DNA of 64,000 nt from JABDIP01 sp965237625 (GTDB taxonomy: Bacteria > Pseudomonadota > Alphaproteobacteria > DSM-16000 > Inquilinaceae). Shown here piece after piece: positions 48,724 to 57,733 of the stretch. Each line of letters starts with the position of its first letter. Position 1 is the stretch's first letter. The notes under the pieces were generated by a model, which did not search any database, was not told where the DNA came from, and worked only from the letters and a program-made list of their open reading frames with translations. Location of the stretch: positions 124,001-188,000 of the forward strand of contig CBDEGD010000018.1 in NCBI GenBank assembly GCA_965237625.1, written 5' to 3'. The translations under genes were made by a program, and so were the position numbers.

Positions 48724-49284
48724 ATGGTCACCATGCCGGTCGGCGTTGTCGTCGAGCGGCAGGACATCGACAATCCCTGGCAGAAATGGCGCTGGCGGCC
48801 GGTTGCGGTGATGACCGGCGAGGCCCCGGCGGCCCACGGCAGCGAGCTTTTTCGGGGGGAAGGTTTCGTACGCTATTTCGGCGGCACGCTGCCCCTGGAG
48901 TTGCACCGCAAGGAGACCGAGGCCTATCGGCGTAACCTGAGCAACGATCCACCGACCCTCTATGTCGCCCTGCGTTCCGACAGCGCCGTCGTAGGCGACA
49001 TGCTGTACCGCCCGGTCGAGGTGACCGCGTCGCCCTATATCGCGGAAGATCTGTTGGATGGCGATGACATTGTCGAGACCCTGCCCATGCCCGACGGGCT
49101 GATCGCCTGGGTGCAGGCCTTCATCGACCGGCATCACGTGGACGAACCCTTCATCAAGCGCAAACGCCAGGGCGGCACCGCGACCGGCGGCCGCATGGGC
49201 CGGAAATCGGGCCGGGACGGAACGCCAGGACCGGATGGCGCACAGGGAGGCGGCGGCGCACAGGGACGCGGCGGCCATGACTGA
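48724..49284 (+). CDS. DUF3305 protein
   Basis: The product is about 186 residues. The conserved core is MPVGVVVERQDIDNPWQKWR, then WRPVAVMTGEAP, then TLYVALRSDS, then VEVTASPYIAEDLLDGDD, then AWVQAFIDRHHVDEPFIKRK, diagnostic of DUF3305. The tail is Gly-rich and low-complexity. Start choice: ATG 48724. A TTG at 48715, eight bases after AGGAGGG (48701-48707), is a strong alternative and adds three residues. The gene overlaps the next (DUF3306) by eight bases. It is a known companion of membrane FDH; function not established. Confidence 0.85.
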   Translation: MVTMPVGVVVERQDIDNPWQKWRWRPVAVMTGEAPAAHGSELFRGEGFVRYFGGTLPLELHRKETEAYRRNLSNDPPTLYVALRSDSAVVGDMLYRPVEVTASPYIAEDLLDGDDIVETLPMPDGLIAWVQAFIDRHHVDEPFIKRKRQGGTATGGRMGRKSGRDGTPGPDGAQGGGGAQGRGGHD

Positions 49285-49858
49285 AGACTCCGATTTCATC
49301 CGCCGATGGTCGCGCCGCAAGCGGGCCGCGCGCCAAAGCGAGAAGACCACTGAGGTACCGCCCATCGAGGATCCGGAGGCCGATCCCGACAGCGACGACA
49401 TATCGGCCGCCGTCAGCCCGAAACATGACGATGATTCGCCGAAAACCGGCCCCGAAGACAATCCGGAGGCGCTCGATCTCCCGGATATCGACAGCCTCTC
49501 CAGCGAGTCCGACTTCAAACCGTTCCTGAAAAAAGGGGTGCCCAAGGAGTTGCGGAACCGGGCGATGCGCAAATTGTGGCGGGTCAATCCGGCGTTCGCG
49601 CATCTCGACGGGCTGAACGACTACGACGGCGATTTCACCGACGCCGCCACCGTCGTCAAGGGCCTGAAAACGCTCTACAAGGTCGGCCGGGGGTTCATGC
49701 CGGAACCCAAACCCGAAACGACCCCCGACGACCCACAATCCGAGGAGCCGCCGGAGGTCGCCACAACCGACGCGACTAATGAACCGGTCGATGGCCTAGA
49801 GGAGCCCGATCCGGACTCCGGGACTGACGAGATGCCCGAAAGTAATAAAATTACCTAA
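49277..49858 (+). CDS. DUF3306 protein
   Basis: The product is 193 residues. It starts MTEDSDFIRRWSRRKRAARQ and carries the DUF3306 core LPDIDSLSSESDFKPFLKKG, then VPKELRNRAMRKLWRVNPAF and AHLDGLNDYDGDFTDA. Both ends are acidic and disordered. The ATG lies inside the last codons of the DUF3305 gene (ATGACTGA overlap), so the two are translationally coupled. Inference: an FDH assembly pair. Confidence 0.87.
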   Translation: MTEDSDFIRRWSRRKRAARQSEKTTEVPPIEDPEADPDSDDISAAVSPKHDDDSPKTGPEDNPEALDLPDIDSLSSESDFKPFLKKGVPKELRNRAMRKLWRVNPAFAHLDGLNDYDGDFTDAATVVKGLKTLYKVGRGFMPEPKPETTPDDPQSEEPPEVATTDATNEPVDGLEEPDPDSGTDEMPESNKIT

Positions 49859-49973
49859 TGGTGCGGCGCAATAACGCAAACTGTTGCAGTGAGTTCGGCT
49901 TAAGATCATAGTATCTCTAAGCAATCAAAGCGCCCGCCGATCTAAGGGACGGGCTCGAGGGGTAGGGAAACAT

Positions 49974-50597
49974 ATGGGCGCCATGCCTGTTCCGGCGGCC
50001 AATTCTGAGAATAACGTTCCCGAAGAGGATCATCTCCGCGCTCAGCTATACCGGCTGTTGGCGTCGGTTTTGGCGCGTCCGCCCGGTGTGGACGGGCTGG
50101 CGATTCTCGGCGGGCTGGACGGCGACGACACCGAGCTGGGGAAGGCCCTTGGCACTCTGGCGCGTGTCGCCAGGGCGACCTCCGCTCATCAAGCGGGTCG
50201 GGAATATCACACTTTGTTTATCGGAGTCGGGCGTGGCGAGTTGGTTCCCTTCGCGTCCTATTACCTGACAGGCTTCCTCAATGAGCGGCCGCTGGCCGTG
50301 CTGCGCCAGGATATGGCGCGCCTCGGCGCGGTGCGCAGTGAGTCGGTCAAGGAACCGGAAGATCATATCGCCGCGCTGTGCGAAGTGATGGCTGGGCTGA
50401 TCGAAGGCACGTTCGCCGAGCCCGGCGATCTGATCGCCCAGCGGCAATTCTATAATGCCCACATCGCGGCTTGGGCGCCGCGCTTCTTCAAGGATCTGGA
50501 GGCCGCGCAGGCGTCGCGGCTGTATGCGCCGATCGGCATGGCCGGCAGGTTGTTCATGGACATCGAGGCGACCGCGTTCAGCATGGTCGATGCCTGA
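49974..50597 (+). CDS. TorD-like molecular chaperone for FDH
   Basis: The product is 207 residues and alpha-helical: DHLRAQLYRLLASVLARPPG, then AGREYHTLFIGVGRGELVPF, then ASYYLTGFLNERPLAVLRQD, then KEPEDHIAALCEVMAGLIEG and RFFKDLEAAQASRLYAPIG. The FIGxGRGE and YYLTGF segments are typical of TorD/DmsD chaperones, which hold the Tat leader and apo-enzyme until the molybdo/tungsto-pterin is inserted. Start ATG 49974 has AGGG upstream; MPVP, three codons on, is an alternative. The 115 bases before it, AT-richer than the surroundings, should hold the FDH operon promoter. Confidence 0.87.
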   Translation: MGAMPVPAANSENNVPEEDHLRAQLYRLLASVLARPPGVDGLAILGGLDGDDTELGKALGTLARVARATSAHQAGREYHTLFIGVGRGELVPFASYYLTGFLNERPLAVLRQDMARLGAVRSESVKEPEDHIAALCEVMAGLIEGTFAEPGDLIAQRQFYNAHIAAWAPRFFKDLEAAQASRLYAPIGMAGRLFMDIEATAFSMVDA

Positions 50598-50635
50598 TGT
50601 CTTGCGGAATAGTGGTGAGTTGAGAGGGTAGTGAC

Positions 50636-50830
50636 ATGAGCAAAGACAAGTCCAAGCTCCGGGAAAGCCGGCGCGACTTCCTCAAACTGGCCGGGGTCGG
50701 GACCCTGGCCGCCGGCGCTGCCGTCGTATCCTCCGAGCCCGCCCAGGCGGCCGGCGCGGATCAGGACGGTGGCGAAGGCTATCGCGAGACCGATCACGTG
50801 AAGACCTATTACGACCTGGCGCGATTCTAG
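50636..50830 (+). CDS. FDH-region Tat-signal small protein (TIGR02811-like)
   Basis: The product is 64 residues. It begins with a twin-arginine leader (ESRRDFLKLAGVGTLAAGAA), then a short mature part, YRETDHVKTYYDLARF. This matches the 'formate dehydrogenase region TAT target' family, always found just before fdhA. It would be exported folded or as a partner with FdhA. Its role is unknown. It is 38 bases after the chaperone gene and 87 before fdhA. Confidence 0.88.
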   Translation: MSKDKSKLRESRRDFLKLAGVGTLAAGAAVVSSEPAQAAGADQDGGEGYRETDHVKTYYDLARF

Positions 50831-50917
50831 TCCGCCAACCGCCAGACCCGGTCCCGGACCGGGATCGCCCATCAAGTGCTCGAGACACCGGCGCGCGCTT
50901 CGAATCGGAGAGTTAAG

Positions 50918-53785
50918 ATGCTCAGAAAAAAAGCTAACGGACATGCCAACGGCTCGCGGATGACCCGGGCCCTGACCGGATTGACCGGCGGCGCCATCGA
51001 TCGCCGGACGTTCCTGCGGCGGTCGGGCCTGACGGCCGGTGGTTTGGCCGGCGCGGCGGCGCTGACCGGCGGCATGATCCAGAAGGCCGAAGCGCAGGCC
51101 GCGGGCGGCGACGTCGAGACCATCAAGTCGGTCTGCACCCATTGCTCGGTCGGCTGCACCGTCGAGGCGGAGGTCCAAAACGGCGTTTGGATCGGCCAGG
51201 AGCCCGGGTTCGACAGCCCGTTCAACCTGGGCGCCCATTGCGCCAAGGGCGCCAGCGTTCGCGAGCACGCCCATGGCGAGCGGCGGCTGAAATATCCGAT
51301 GAAGCTGGTCAACGGCGAATGGACCCGGATGAGCTGGGAGGACGCGGTCAACGAGATCGGCGACACCATGCTGAACATCCGGGCCGAGTCGGGACCGGAT
51401 TCGGTCTACTGGCTGGGATCGGCCAAGCACTCCAACGAGCAGGCCTACCTGTTCCGCAAATTCTATGCGTTCTGGGGCAGCAATAACGGCGACCACCAAG
51501 CCCGCATCTGTCATTCCACCACTGTCGCCGGCGTAGCCAATACCTGGGGCTACGGCGCGATGACGAACAGCTACAACGACATCCACAACAGCCGGGCGAT
51601 CTTCCTGATCGGCGGCAATCCGGCCGAGGCCCATCCGGTGTCGATGCAGCATCTGCTGCGCGCCAAGGAACAGAACAACGCACCGCTGATCGTCTGCGAC
51701 CCGCGCTTCACCCGCACCGCCGCCCATGCGGACGAATATGTGCGGCTGCGGTCCGGCACCGACGTGGCGCTGATCTGGGGCATTCTGTGGCACATCTTCG
51801 AGAACGATTGGCAGGATGACGAGTTCATCCGCCAGCGCGTCTGGGGCATGGATGAGATCCGCGCCGAAGTCGCCAAATGGAACCCTGAGGAAACCGAGCG
51901 CGTCACCGGCGTGCCGGGTTCGCAGCTCCGCCGCGTCGCCCGCACCATGGCCAACAACCGCCCGGCTACGGTGATCTGGTGCATGGGCGGAACCCAGCAC
52001 ACCAACGGCAACAACAACACCCGCGCCTACTGCATTCTGCAATTGGCGCTCGGCAACATGGGCGTGGCCGGCGGCGGCACCAACATCTTCCGCGGCCATG
52101 ACAACGTCCAGGGCGCCACCGATCTCGGCGTGCTGAGCCACACCCTTCCCGGCTATTACGGGCTGTCGGAAGGCGCCTGGAAGCATTGGTCCCGGGTCTG
52201 GGATGTGGAGCACGACTATCTGGTCAGCCGCTTCGAATCCAAGGAGCTGATGGAACGCACCGGCATTCCGGTATCGCGCTGGATCGACGGCGTGCTTGAG
52301 GACGCCGACAACATCGATCAGCCCAACAATCTCCGGGCCATGGTGTTCTGGGGCCACGCTCCGAACTCGCAGACCCGCCTGCCCGAGATGCAGCAGGCGA
52401 TGGACAAGCTCGACCTGCTGGTCATCGTCGATCCGTATCCGACCGCATCGGCGGTGATGCCGACCCGCAAAGACGGCGTCTATCTGCTGCCGGCATCGAC
52501 CCAGTTCGAGACCTATGGCTCGGTGACCGCGTCGAACCGCTCGCTGCAATGGCGTGACAAGGTGTTCGACCCGCTGTTCGAATCCCTGCCGGATCATGAG
52601 ATCATGTATCTGATGGCCGACAAGCTCGGCTTCGCCGCCGAGATGTTCAAGAACATCGAAATCAACGGCAGCGAGCCGCTGGTCGAGGACATCACTCGCG
52701 AGCTCAATGGCGGGCTGTGGACCATCGGCTATACCGGCCAGTCGCCGGAGCGGCTGCGGATGCACATGGCCAACCAGCACACTTTCGACAAGACCACGCT
52801 GCTGGCCAATGGCGGCCCTGCCGATGGCGAGTATTACGGGCTGCCCTGGCCGTGCTGGGGCACGGCGGAGATGGGCCATCCGGGCACGCCGCTGCTGTAC
52901 GACAACTCAAAGCCGGTCTCCGAAGGCGGACTGACTTTCCGGGCCCGGTTCGGGGTTGAGCGCGACGGCGATAACCTGCTGGCCGAGGGCGCCTATTCGG
53001 TGGGATCGGAGCTGACCGACGGCTATCCGGAATTCACCATGGCGATGCTGAAGCAGCTCGGCTGGGACGGCGACCTCACATCGGATGAGCGGGCCGCCAT
53101 CGAAGCGGTGGCCGGCGACGGCACCAACTGGAAGACCGACCTGTCCGGCGGCATCCAGCGGGTCGCGATCAAGCATGAATGCGCCCCGTTCGGCAACGCC
53201 AAGGCGCGGGCCGTGGTCTGGACCTTCCCGGATCCGGTGCCGCTGCACCGCGAGCCGCTCTACACCCCGCGGCGCGATCTGGTGGCGGACTACCCGACCT
53301 ATGAGGATCGCCGGGCCTATCGCCTGCCGACCCTGTATGCGTCGATCCAGAAGCAGGATTTCTCCAAGGACTTCCCGCTCATCCTGACCTCGGGACGCCT
53401 TGTGGAATATGAGGGCGGCGGCGATGAGAGCCGCTCGAACCCCTGGCTGGCCGAGCTGCAGCAGGACATGTTCGTCGAGGTCAATCCGTTCGACGCCAAC
53501 AACGTGGGCTTCCGCGATGGCGAGATGGTCTGGGTGCACGGTCCGGAGGGCGGCAAAGTCCGGGTGATGGCTTTGGTGACCAACCGGGTCGGCCGGGGCG
53601 TCGCCTTCATGCCCTTCCACTTCGCCGGGCATTTCCAGGGCGAGGATCTTAGAGACAAATACCCACCGGGGGCCGACCCCTACGTCTTGGGCGAATCATC
53701 CAATACGGCGCAGACCTATGGATATGATTCGGTCACCCAGATGCAGGAGTCGAAGACGACCCTCTGCCGGATCGAACGGGCGTAA
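50918..53785 (+). CDS. fdhA: Formate dehydrogenase catalytic subunit (Cys type, Tat-exported)
   Basis: The product is 955 residues. It oxidises formate to CO2 at a bis-MGD W/Mo centre. A Tat leader (IDRRTFLRRSGLTAGG) shows export to the periplasm. One [4Fe-4S] site is CTHCSVGC with AHCAKG about 30 residues later. The active-site ligand is cysteine, in RICHSTTVAGVANTWGYG (Cys198), where many relatives use selenocysteine; no in-frame TGA is involved. The pterin-domain motifs FLIGGNPAEAHPVSMQH and MGGTQHTNGNNNTRA and a C-terminal MopB domain (GDGEMVWVHGPEGG-type) follow. ATG 50918 (MLRKKANGHANG) has GGAGAG upstream. Tungsten is suggested by the tup genes at both ends of the cluster. Confidence 0.93.
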   Translation: MLRKKANGHANGSRMTRALTGLTGGAIDRRTFLRRSGLTAGGLAGAAALTGGMIQKAEAQAAGGDVETIKSVCTHCSVGCTVEAEVQNGVWIGQEPGFDSPFNLGAHCAKGASVREHAHGERRLKYPMKLVNGEWTRMSWEDAVNEIGDTMLNIRAESGPDSVYWLGSAKHSNEQAYLFRKFYAFWGSNNGDHQARICHSTTVAGVANTWGYGAMTNSYNDIHNSRAIFLIGGNPAEAHPVSMQHLLRAKEQNNAPLIVCDPRFTRTAAHADEYVRLRSGTDVALIWGILWHIFENDWQDDEFIRQRVWGMDEIRAEVAKWNPEETERVTGVPGSQLRRVARTMANNRPATVIWCMGGTQHTNGNNNTRAYCILQLALGNMGVAGGGTNIFRGHDNVQGATDLGVLSHTLPGYYGLSEGAWKHWSRVWDVEHDYLVSRFESKELMERTGIPVSRWIDGVLEDADNIDQPNNLRAMVFWGHAPNSQTRLPEMQQAMDKLDLLVIVDPYPTASAVMPTRKDGVYLLPASTQFETYGSVTASNRSLQWRDKVFDPLFESLPDHEIMYLMADKLGFAAEMFKNIEINGSEPLVEDITRELNGGLWTIGYTGQSPERLRMHMANQHTFDKTTLLANGGPADGEYYGLPWPCWGTAEMGHPGTPLLYDNSKPVSEGGLTFRARFGVERDGDNLLAEGAYSVGSELTDGYPEFTMAMLKQLGWDGDLTSDERAAIEAVAGDGTNWKTDLSGGIQRVAIKHECAPFGNAKARAVVWTFPDPVPLHREPLYTPRRDLVADYPTYEDRRAYRLPTLYASIQKQDFSKDFPLILTSGRLVEYEGGGDESRSNPWLAELQQDMFVEVNPFDANNVGFRDGEMVWVHGPEGGKVRVMALVTNRVGRGVAFMPFHFAGHFQGEDLRDKYPPGADPYVLGESSNTAQTYGYDSVTQMQESKTTLCRIERA

Positions 53786-53796
53786 GGAGAACAGAC

Positions 53797-54396
53797 ATGG
53801 CACGGATGAAATTTCTCTGCGACGCCGAACGGTGCATCGAATGCAACGCCTGCGTCACCGCCTGCAAGAACGAGCATGAGGTGCCCTGGGGCGTGAACCG
53901 CCGACGGGTGGTCACCATCAACGATGGCGACCCGGGCGAACGCTCGATCTCGGTCGCCTGCATGCATTGCTCGGATCCGCCCTGCATGGCGGTCTGCCCG
54001 GTCGACTGCTTCTACCAGACCGATCAGGGCGTGGTGCTGCACTCCAAGGATCTGTGCATCGGCTGCGGCTATTGCTTCTACGCCTGCCCGTTCGGGGCGC
54101 CGCAATACCCGCAGGCCGGCAATTTCGGGTCGCGCGGCAAGATGGACAAATGCACCTTCTGCGCCGGCGGGCCGGAAGAGACGGCCAGTTCCGCGGAGTT
54201 CACCAAATACGGGCGCAACCGTCTGGCCGAAGGCAAGCTTCCGCTTTGCGCGGAGATGTGTTCGACCAAGGCGCTGCTGGCCGGCGATGGCGATCAGGTG
54301 TCCGACATCTATCGCGAGCGCGTCGTGGCCCGTGGCTTCGGTTCCGGCGCCTGGGGCTGGGGCACTGCCTATGAACTGAAAGCGCCGCGCGGATAA
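53797..54396 (+). CDS. fdhB: Formate dehydrogenase iron-sulfur subunit
   Basis: The product is 199 residues. It carries four ferredoxin-type [4Fe-4S] cluster motifs: CIECNACVTACKNEH, then CMHCSDPPCMAVCPVD, then CIGCGYCFYACPFG, and KCTFCAGG with a later CAEMC. It passes electrons from FdhA to the membrane cytochrome b subunit. No transmembrane helix is present at the C-terminus, unlike FdnH/FdoH, so it is the shorter FDH3-type beta subunit. It starts 11 bases after the fdhA stop with AAGGAG as SD. Confidence 0.93.
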   Translation: MARMKFLCDAERCIECNACVTACKNEHEVPWGVNRRRVVTINDGDPGERSISVACMHCSDPPCMAVCPVDCFYQTDQGVVLHSKDLCIGCGYCFYACPFGAPQYPQAGNFGSRGKMDKCTFCAGGPEETASSAEFTKYGRNRLAEGKLPLCAEMCSTKALLAGDGDQVSDIYRERVVARGFGSGAWGWGTAYELKAPRG

Positions 54397-54524
54397 TGGG
54401 CGTATTATCCTGATATCATGTAACGAACGGCGGCTTCGGCTGCCGTTCGACTATGCGCGATTTTTGGGATGGCGGAGTCTGGTGCATGCCGGATCCGAGA
54501 CGACACTCTGATGGAGAGCAGAGC

Positions 54525-54722
54525 ATGATCAGCACCCGATCGGGGAGGTTGATGCTGGCCCTTGCCACGCTATCAGCCCTGGCCGTCGGCGCCTGCCGCG
54601 AGGAGGAGCAGGATCGGATCCTGATCCAGCAAAAGGGCGTCTATCAAGGGCAGGCGGACACGCCGCTGACCGAAGAGCAACTCCGCGAACTGCGTTTTCG
54701 CGGCAATCAACAGAACTTCTGA
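54525..54722 (+). CDS. Small lipoprotein in the FDH operon
   Basis: The product is 65 residues. The lipoprotein signal is MISTRSGRLMLALATLSALA with lipobox AVGAC (Cys24). The mature part is charged (EEEQDRILIQQKGVYQGQA, then LTEEQLRELRFRGNQQNF). SD GGAGAG is placed well before ATG 54525. No family is recognised. Position between fdhB and the cytochrome b gene suggests an assembly or stabilising role for the periplasmic complex (inference). Confidence 0.75.
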   Translation: MISTRSGRLMLALATLSALAVGACREEEQDRILIQQKGVYQGQADTPLTEEQLRELRFRGNQQNF

Positions 54723-54740
54723 CGGTCGGGGGATTTCACC

Positions 54741-55850
54741 ATGCGTCGTCTGAGCAAACTGCTCCCCGGGCTGCTGCCCGCGCTGTTCGTGATGACCGCC
54801 CTGTTCCTGGGCTTCAGCATCATTGCCGGCTCCCTGGCGCAGGATCGCAATGCGCCCGGCTCCGAGGCAGCCAGTGAGGGCGGGACGGTTCCCGGCGGCT
54901 CCCTGGGCAGCGAAAGCGATGCCGCGATCTGGCGCGCCATCCGACAGGGCGCGCAGGGCAGCGTCTCGATCCCGAACGACCAGGCCGGCGTGCTGATCCA
55001 GTCGGAAGGCGAGAATTGGCGAGCGATCCGCAACGGGCCGATTTCGGTATTCGGCGGCTGGGCGCTGCTCGGCATCCTGATCGTGCTGGCGCTGTTCTTC
55101 GCCATTCGCGGCCGCATCCGCATCGAATCCGGCCCCAGCAAACAGACGGTCGAGCGCTTCAACGGAATCGAACGTTTCGGCCATTGGCTGACCGCCGGCT
55201 CCTTCGTCGTGCTCGGGCTGACCGGGCTGAATATGCTTTATGGCCGCTATGTGCTGGCGCCGATCCTCGGGCCGAAGGCGTTCGCCTGGCTGACCCTGAT
55301 GGGCAAATTCGCCCACAACTACCTGGCCTTCGCCTTCATGGTCGGTCTGGCGGTGATCTTCGTTCTGTGGGTCCGCCACAACCTTCCGGACAAGGCCGAT
55401 CTGGTGTGGCTCTCCAAGGGCGGCGGGCTGTTCTCCAAGCACAGCCATCCGCCGGCGAAAAAATTCAATGCGGGCCAGAAAATCCTGTTCTGGCTGGTGA
55501 TCCTGGGTGGGTTGTCGATCAGCCTGTCGGGCATCGCCCTCCTTTTCCCGTTCCAGTTCGCCATATTCGGCCCCACATTCGCGGCGCTGAACGTTGTCGG
55601 CTTCGACCTGCCGACATCGCTGACTCTGATGCAGGAGATGCAGCTCTCGCAGATCTGGCATGCCATCGTCGGGGTGATCCTGATCGTGGTGATCGTCGCC
55701 CATATCTACATCGGCTCTATCGGCATGGAGGGCGCGTTCGATGCCATGGGCAGCGGCCATGTGGACAAGAACTGGGCCCGCGAGCACCACAGCCTTTGGG
55801 TCAAGGAACTCGACAGCGGTGGCAAGAAACCCGCAGCCGGCGACGATTGA
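54741..55850 (+). CDS. fdoI: Formate dehydrogenase cytochrome b subunit
   Basis: The product is 369 residues. After an N-terminal membrane segment (LLPALFVMTALFLGFSIIAG) and a periplasmic loop, it shows the FdnI/FdoI-type cytochrome b core: FNGIERFGHWLTAGSFVVLG, then LTLMGKFAHNYLAFAFMVGL, then KFNAGQKILFWLVILGG, then IWHAIVGVILIVVIVAHIYI. His residues in these helices would ligate two b hemes. It hands electrons to quinone. It lies 18 bases after the small lipoprotein gene. Longer at the N-terminus than E. coli FdnI, as in other alphaproteobacterial FDH3 gamma subunits. Confidence 0.92.
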   Translation: MRRLSKLLPGLLPALFVMTALFLGFSIIAGSLAQDRNAPGSEAASEGGTVPGGSLGSESDAAIWRAIRQGAQGSVSIPNDQAGVLIQSEGENWRAIRNGPISVFGGWALLGILIVLALFFAIRGRIRIESGPSKQTVERFNGIERFGHWLTAGSFVVLGLTGLNMLYGRYVLAPILGPKAFAWLTLMGKFAHNYLAFAFMVGLAVIFVLWVRHNLPDKADLVWLSKGGGLFSKHSHPPAKKFNAGQKILFWLVILGGLSISLSGIALLFPFQFAIFGPTFAALNVVGFDLPTSLTLMQEMQLSQIWHAIVGVILIVVIVAHIYIGSIGMEGAFDAMGSGHVDKNWAREHHSLWVKELDSGGKKPAAGDD

Positions 55851-55893
55851 GCCGGCGCCCGGTGACCCGATCCACTCAGCAGGATGCATAGCC

Positions 55894-56316
55894 ATGGCAG
55901 AGTTTCATCGGACATCCTGTGGCCGTGGCGGGGCGCGGTTCGCCGGGCTGCTATGTGCTGTTGCAGTCGCCCTGGGCGTCTTGGCGGCGGCCAGCACACC
56001 GGCCTCCGCCCAACGCCTGACGGCCGCTGCGGCGGCGCAGCAGGTCGAGGAGACTTATGGGGTCGAAGTACTGCGGGTTCGCGAGATGCGCCTGGAAGAT
56101 GGCGGCTTGGCCTATGCGGTCACCGTGATGGCCCCCGGTGGCGATACCAACGACGCCTTCCAAGTGACGACCTTGGCCATCGATGCGCGAACCGGAGATT
56201 TGATCTCGCAATATCGGCAGACGCCGACCGGCCAGGAAATTTCCGGCGCCCCATCCAACATTCCACGGACTGAGGTGGATGGCCCTGCCCTGCGCCGTCT
56301 CAGCAACCGGCCGTAA
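55894..56316 (+). CDS. Secreted PepSY-domain protein
   Basis: The product is 140 residues. A signal peptide (FAGLLCAVAVALGVLAAAST, cut near ASA-Q) precedes one PepSY-like domain: LTAAAAAQQVEETYGVEVLR, then EDGGLAYAVTVMAPGGD, then TTLAIDARTGDLISQYRQ. PepSY domains often restrain peptidases or sit in redox/envelope proteins. No catalytic residues are seen. Its 3' end overlaps the WD40-cytochrome gene by 38 bases in another frame. A role in the periplasmic side of the FDH complex is inferred only from position. Confidence 0.8.
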   Translation: MAEFHRTSCGRGGARFAGLLCAVAVALGVLAAASTPASAQRLTAAAAAQQVEETYGVEVLRVREMRLEDGGLAYAVTVMAPGGDTNDAFQVTTLAIDARTGDLISQYRQTPTGQEISGAPSNIPRTEVDGPALRRLSNRP

Positions 56317-57676
56317 CAGCGGTTTCAACCGGCAGCGGACTCGGGTGCCGTTGGTGCTTGCATTCGCCGCGTTCCTGGGCCTGACGATATCCATCAGCGT
56401 TCCTATCCCCGCCATCGCCGAACTGGTCGGCCATGGCGGCCCGGTGCGGGGCATTGCCGTCTCGCCCGATGGCCGACAAGCCCTGACCGCCAGCTTCGAT
56501 TACAGCGTCATCCTGTGGGACCTGGAACGGCAGACCATCCTGCACCGGCTGGACGGTCACGATGCCGCGGTCAATGCCGTCGCGTTCGTGCCCGGCACCG
56601 ATCTTGCGGTGTCCGGAAGCGACGACCGCACCCTGGCCATCTGGGATCTGACGACGGGCGCCCTGCGCCATCGATTCAACGGCCATGCGGCCAAGATTAC
56701 CGCCGTGGCCATTTCTCCGGACCGGCGGCTGATCGCCTCGGCCAGTTGGGACCGGAGTGTTCGAATTTGGCAGTTGGACGATCCTTCAGCGGCGTCTCTG
56801 GTGCTGGCCCATGACAGTAGTCTCAATGGCGTCGCCTTCCTGTCCGGCGGCGATTTGCTGGCCAGCGCTGATCGCGAAGGCGTGCTCCACCTCTGGCGGG
56901 TGGCCGATGGGGTGCGGGCCGGGCAGCTGGACGGCCATGATTTCGGCATCAACGCGCTGGCGGGCTCCGCCGATGGCGCGGTGGCGATCTCGGGATCGAT
57001 CGACGAAACGGTTCGGCTCTGGGACATCGAAAACCGGACTGCTCTCGATCAATTGCATGGCCATGACGGCCCGGTCTTTGCAGTCGCCCTGTCCCGCGAC
57101 GGCTTGCTGGCCGCCTCCGGCGGCGCTGACGGCCGGGTCCGGCTTTGGCGGCGCGAGAACGGGCTTATCGAGCGCAGCGATATCGACCATAAGGGCCCGG
57201 TCTGGGCGCTCGCATTTTCGCCGGACGGGCAACGCCTGGTTTCCGCCGGGATCGACGATGTCGCCCGGGTCTGGGACGTGGCGACCGGTACCGCCATCGA
57301 TGGCGGCGGCACGGCGATCCGACCGGTCGAGACGGTCGCGGTGAACGACCCGTCGCTCCAGCGTGGAGCCCGGCTGTTCGGGACTTGCCGGGCCTGCCAC
57401 ACGCTGACCCCCGATGGCGGCAACCGGGCAGGCCCGACATTACACCGGTTGGTCGGCCGGCCCGCCGGCAGCGTGCCGGGGTACAATTATTCGCCGGCCC
57501 TGACCGACAGCGAGATCGTTTGGGACGAGACGGCGATCAGTGAACTGTTCGCCATCGGGCCGCACCGGCTGACGCCGGGTTCGAAGATGCCGCTGCAACG
57601 CATACCCGACCCGTCGGACCGGGAGGAGTTGGTTCGCTTCCTGGTCGAAATGGCGGGCCGGCACGATGAAGAGTAA
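56279..57676 (+). CDS. Secreted WD40-repeat protein fused to cytochrome c
   Basis: The product is 465 residues. A signal peptide (PLVLAFAAFLGLTISI, then IPAIA-E) is followed by about seven WD40 repeats (GHGGPVRGIAVSPDGRQALT, VILWDLE, LAIWDLT, VRIWQLD, LHLWRVA, VRLWDIE, VRLWRRE, ARVWDVA), forming one propeller. The last about 110 residues are a mono-heme cytochrome c with CRACH and GPTLHRLVGRPAGSVPGYNY, then SKMPLQRIPD containing the Met ligand. This is a class I c-type fold. The first about 25 residues overlap the PepSY gene; a GTG at 56346 is an alternative start. It could accept electrons or act as a scaffold for the periplasmic FDH (inference). Confidence 0.88.
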   Translation: MALPCAVSATGRNSGFNRQRTRVPLVLAFAAFLGLTISISVPIPAIAELVGHGGPVRGIAVSPDGRQALTASFDYSVILWDLERQTILHRLDGHDAAVNAVAFVPGTDLAVSGSDDRTLAIWDLTTGALRHRFNGHAAKITAVAISPDRRLIASASWDRSVRIWQLDDPSAASLVLAHDSSLNGVAFLSGGDLLASADREGVLHLWRVADGVRAGQLDGHDFGINALAGSADGAVAISGSIDETVRLWDIENRTALDQLHGHDGPVFAVALSRDGLLAASGGADGRVRLWRRENGLIERSDIDHKGPVWALAFSPDGQRLVSAGIDDVARVWDVATGTAIDGGGTAIRPVETVAVNDPSLQRGARLFGTCRACHTLTPDGGNRAGPTLHRLVGRPAGSVPGYNYSPALTDSEIVWDETAISELFAIGPHRLTPGSKMPLQRIPDPSDREELVRFLVEMAGRHDEE

Positions 57677-57733
57677 CAATAGTCGCGGGACCGATTTGCG
57701 ATAAACTTCGGCCCGTCAAAAGGGGATCTGCAA

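Noticed and set aside
50918..53785. Selenocysteine at the FDH active site
   Set aside because: The codon is TGT (Cys198), and no in-frame TGA or SECIS-like hairpin is needed.
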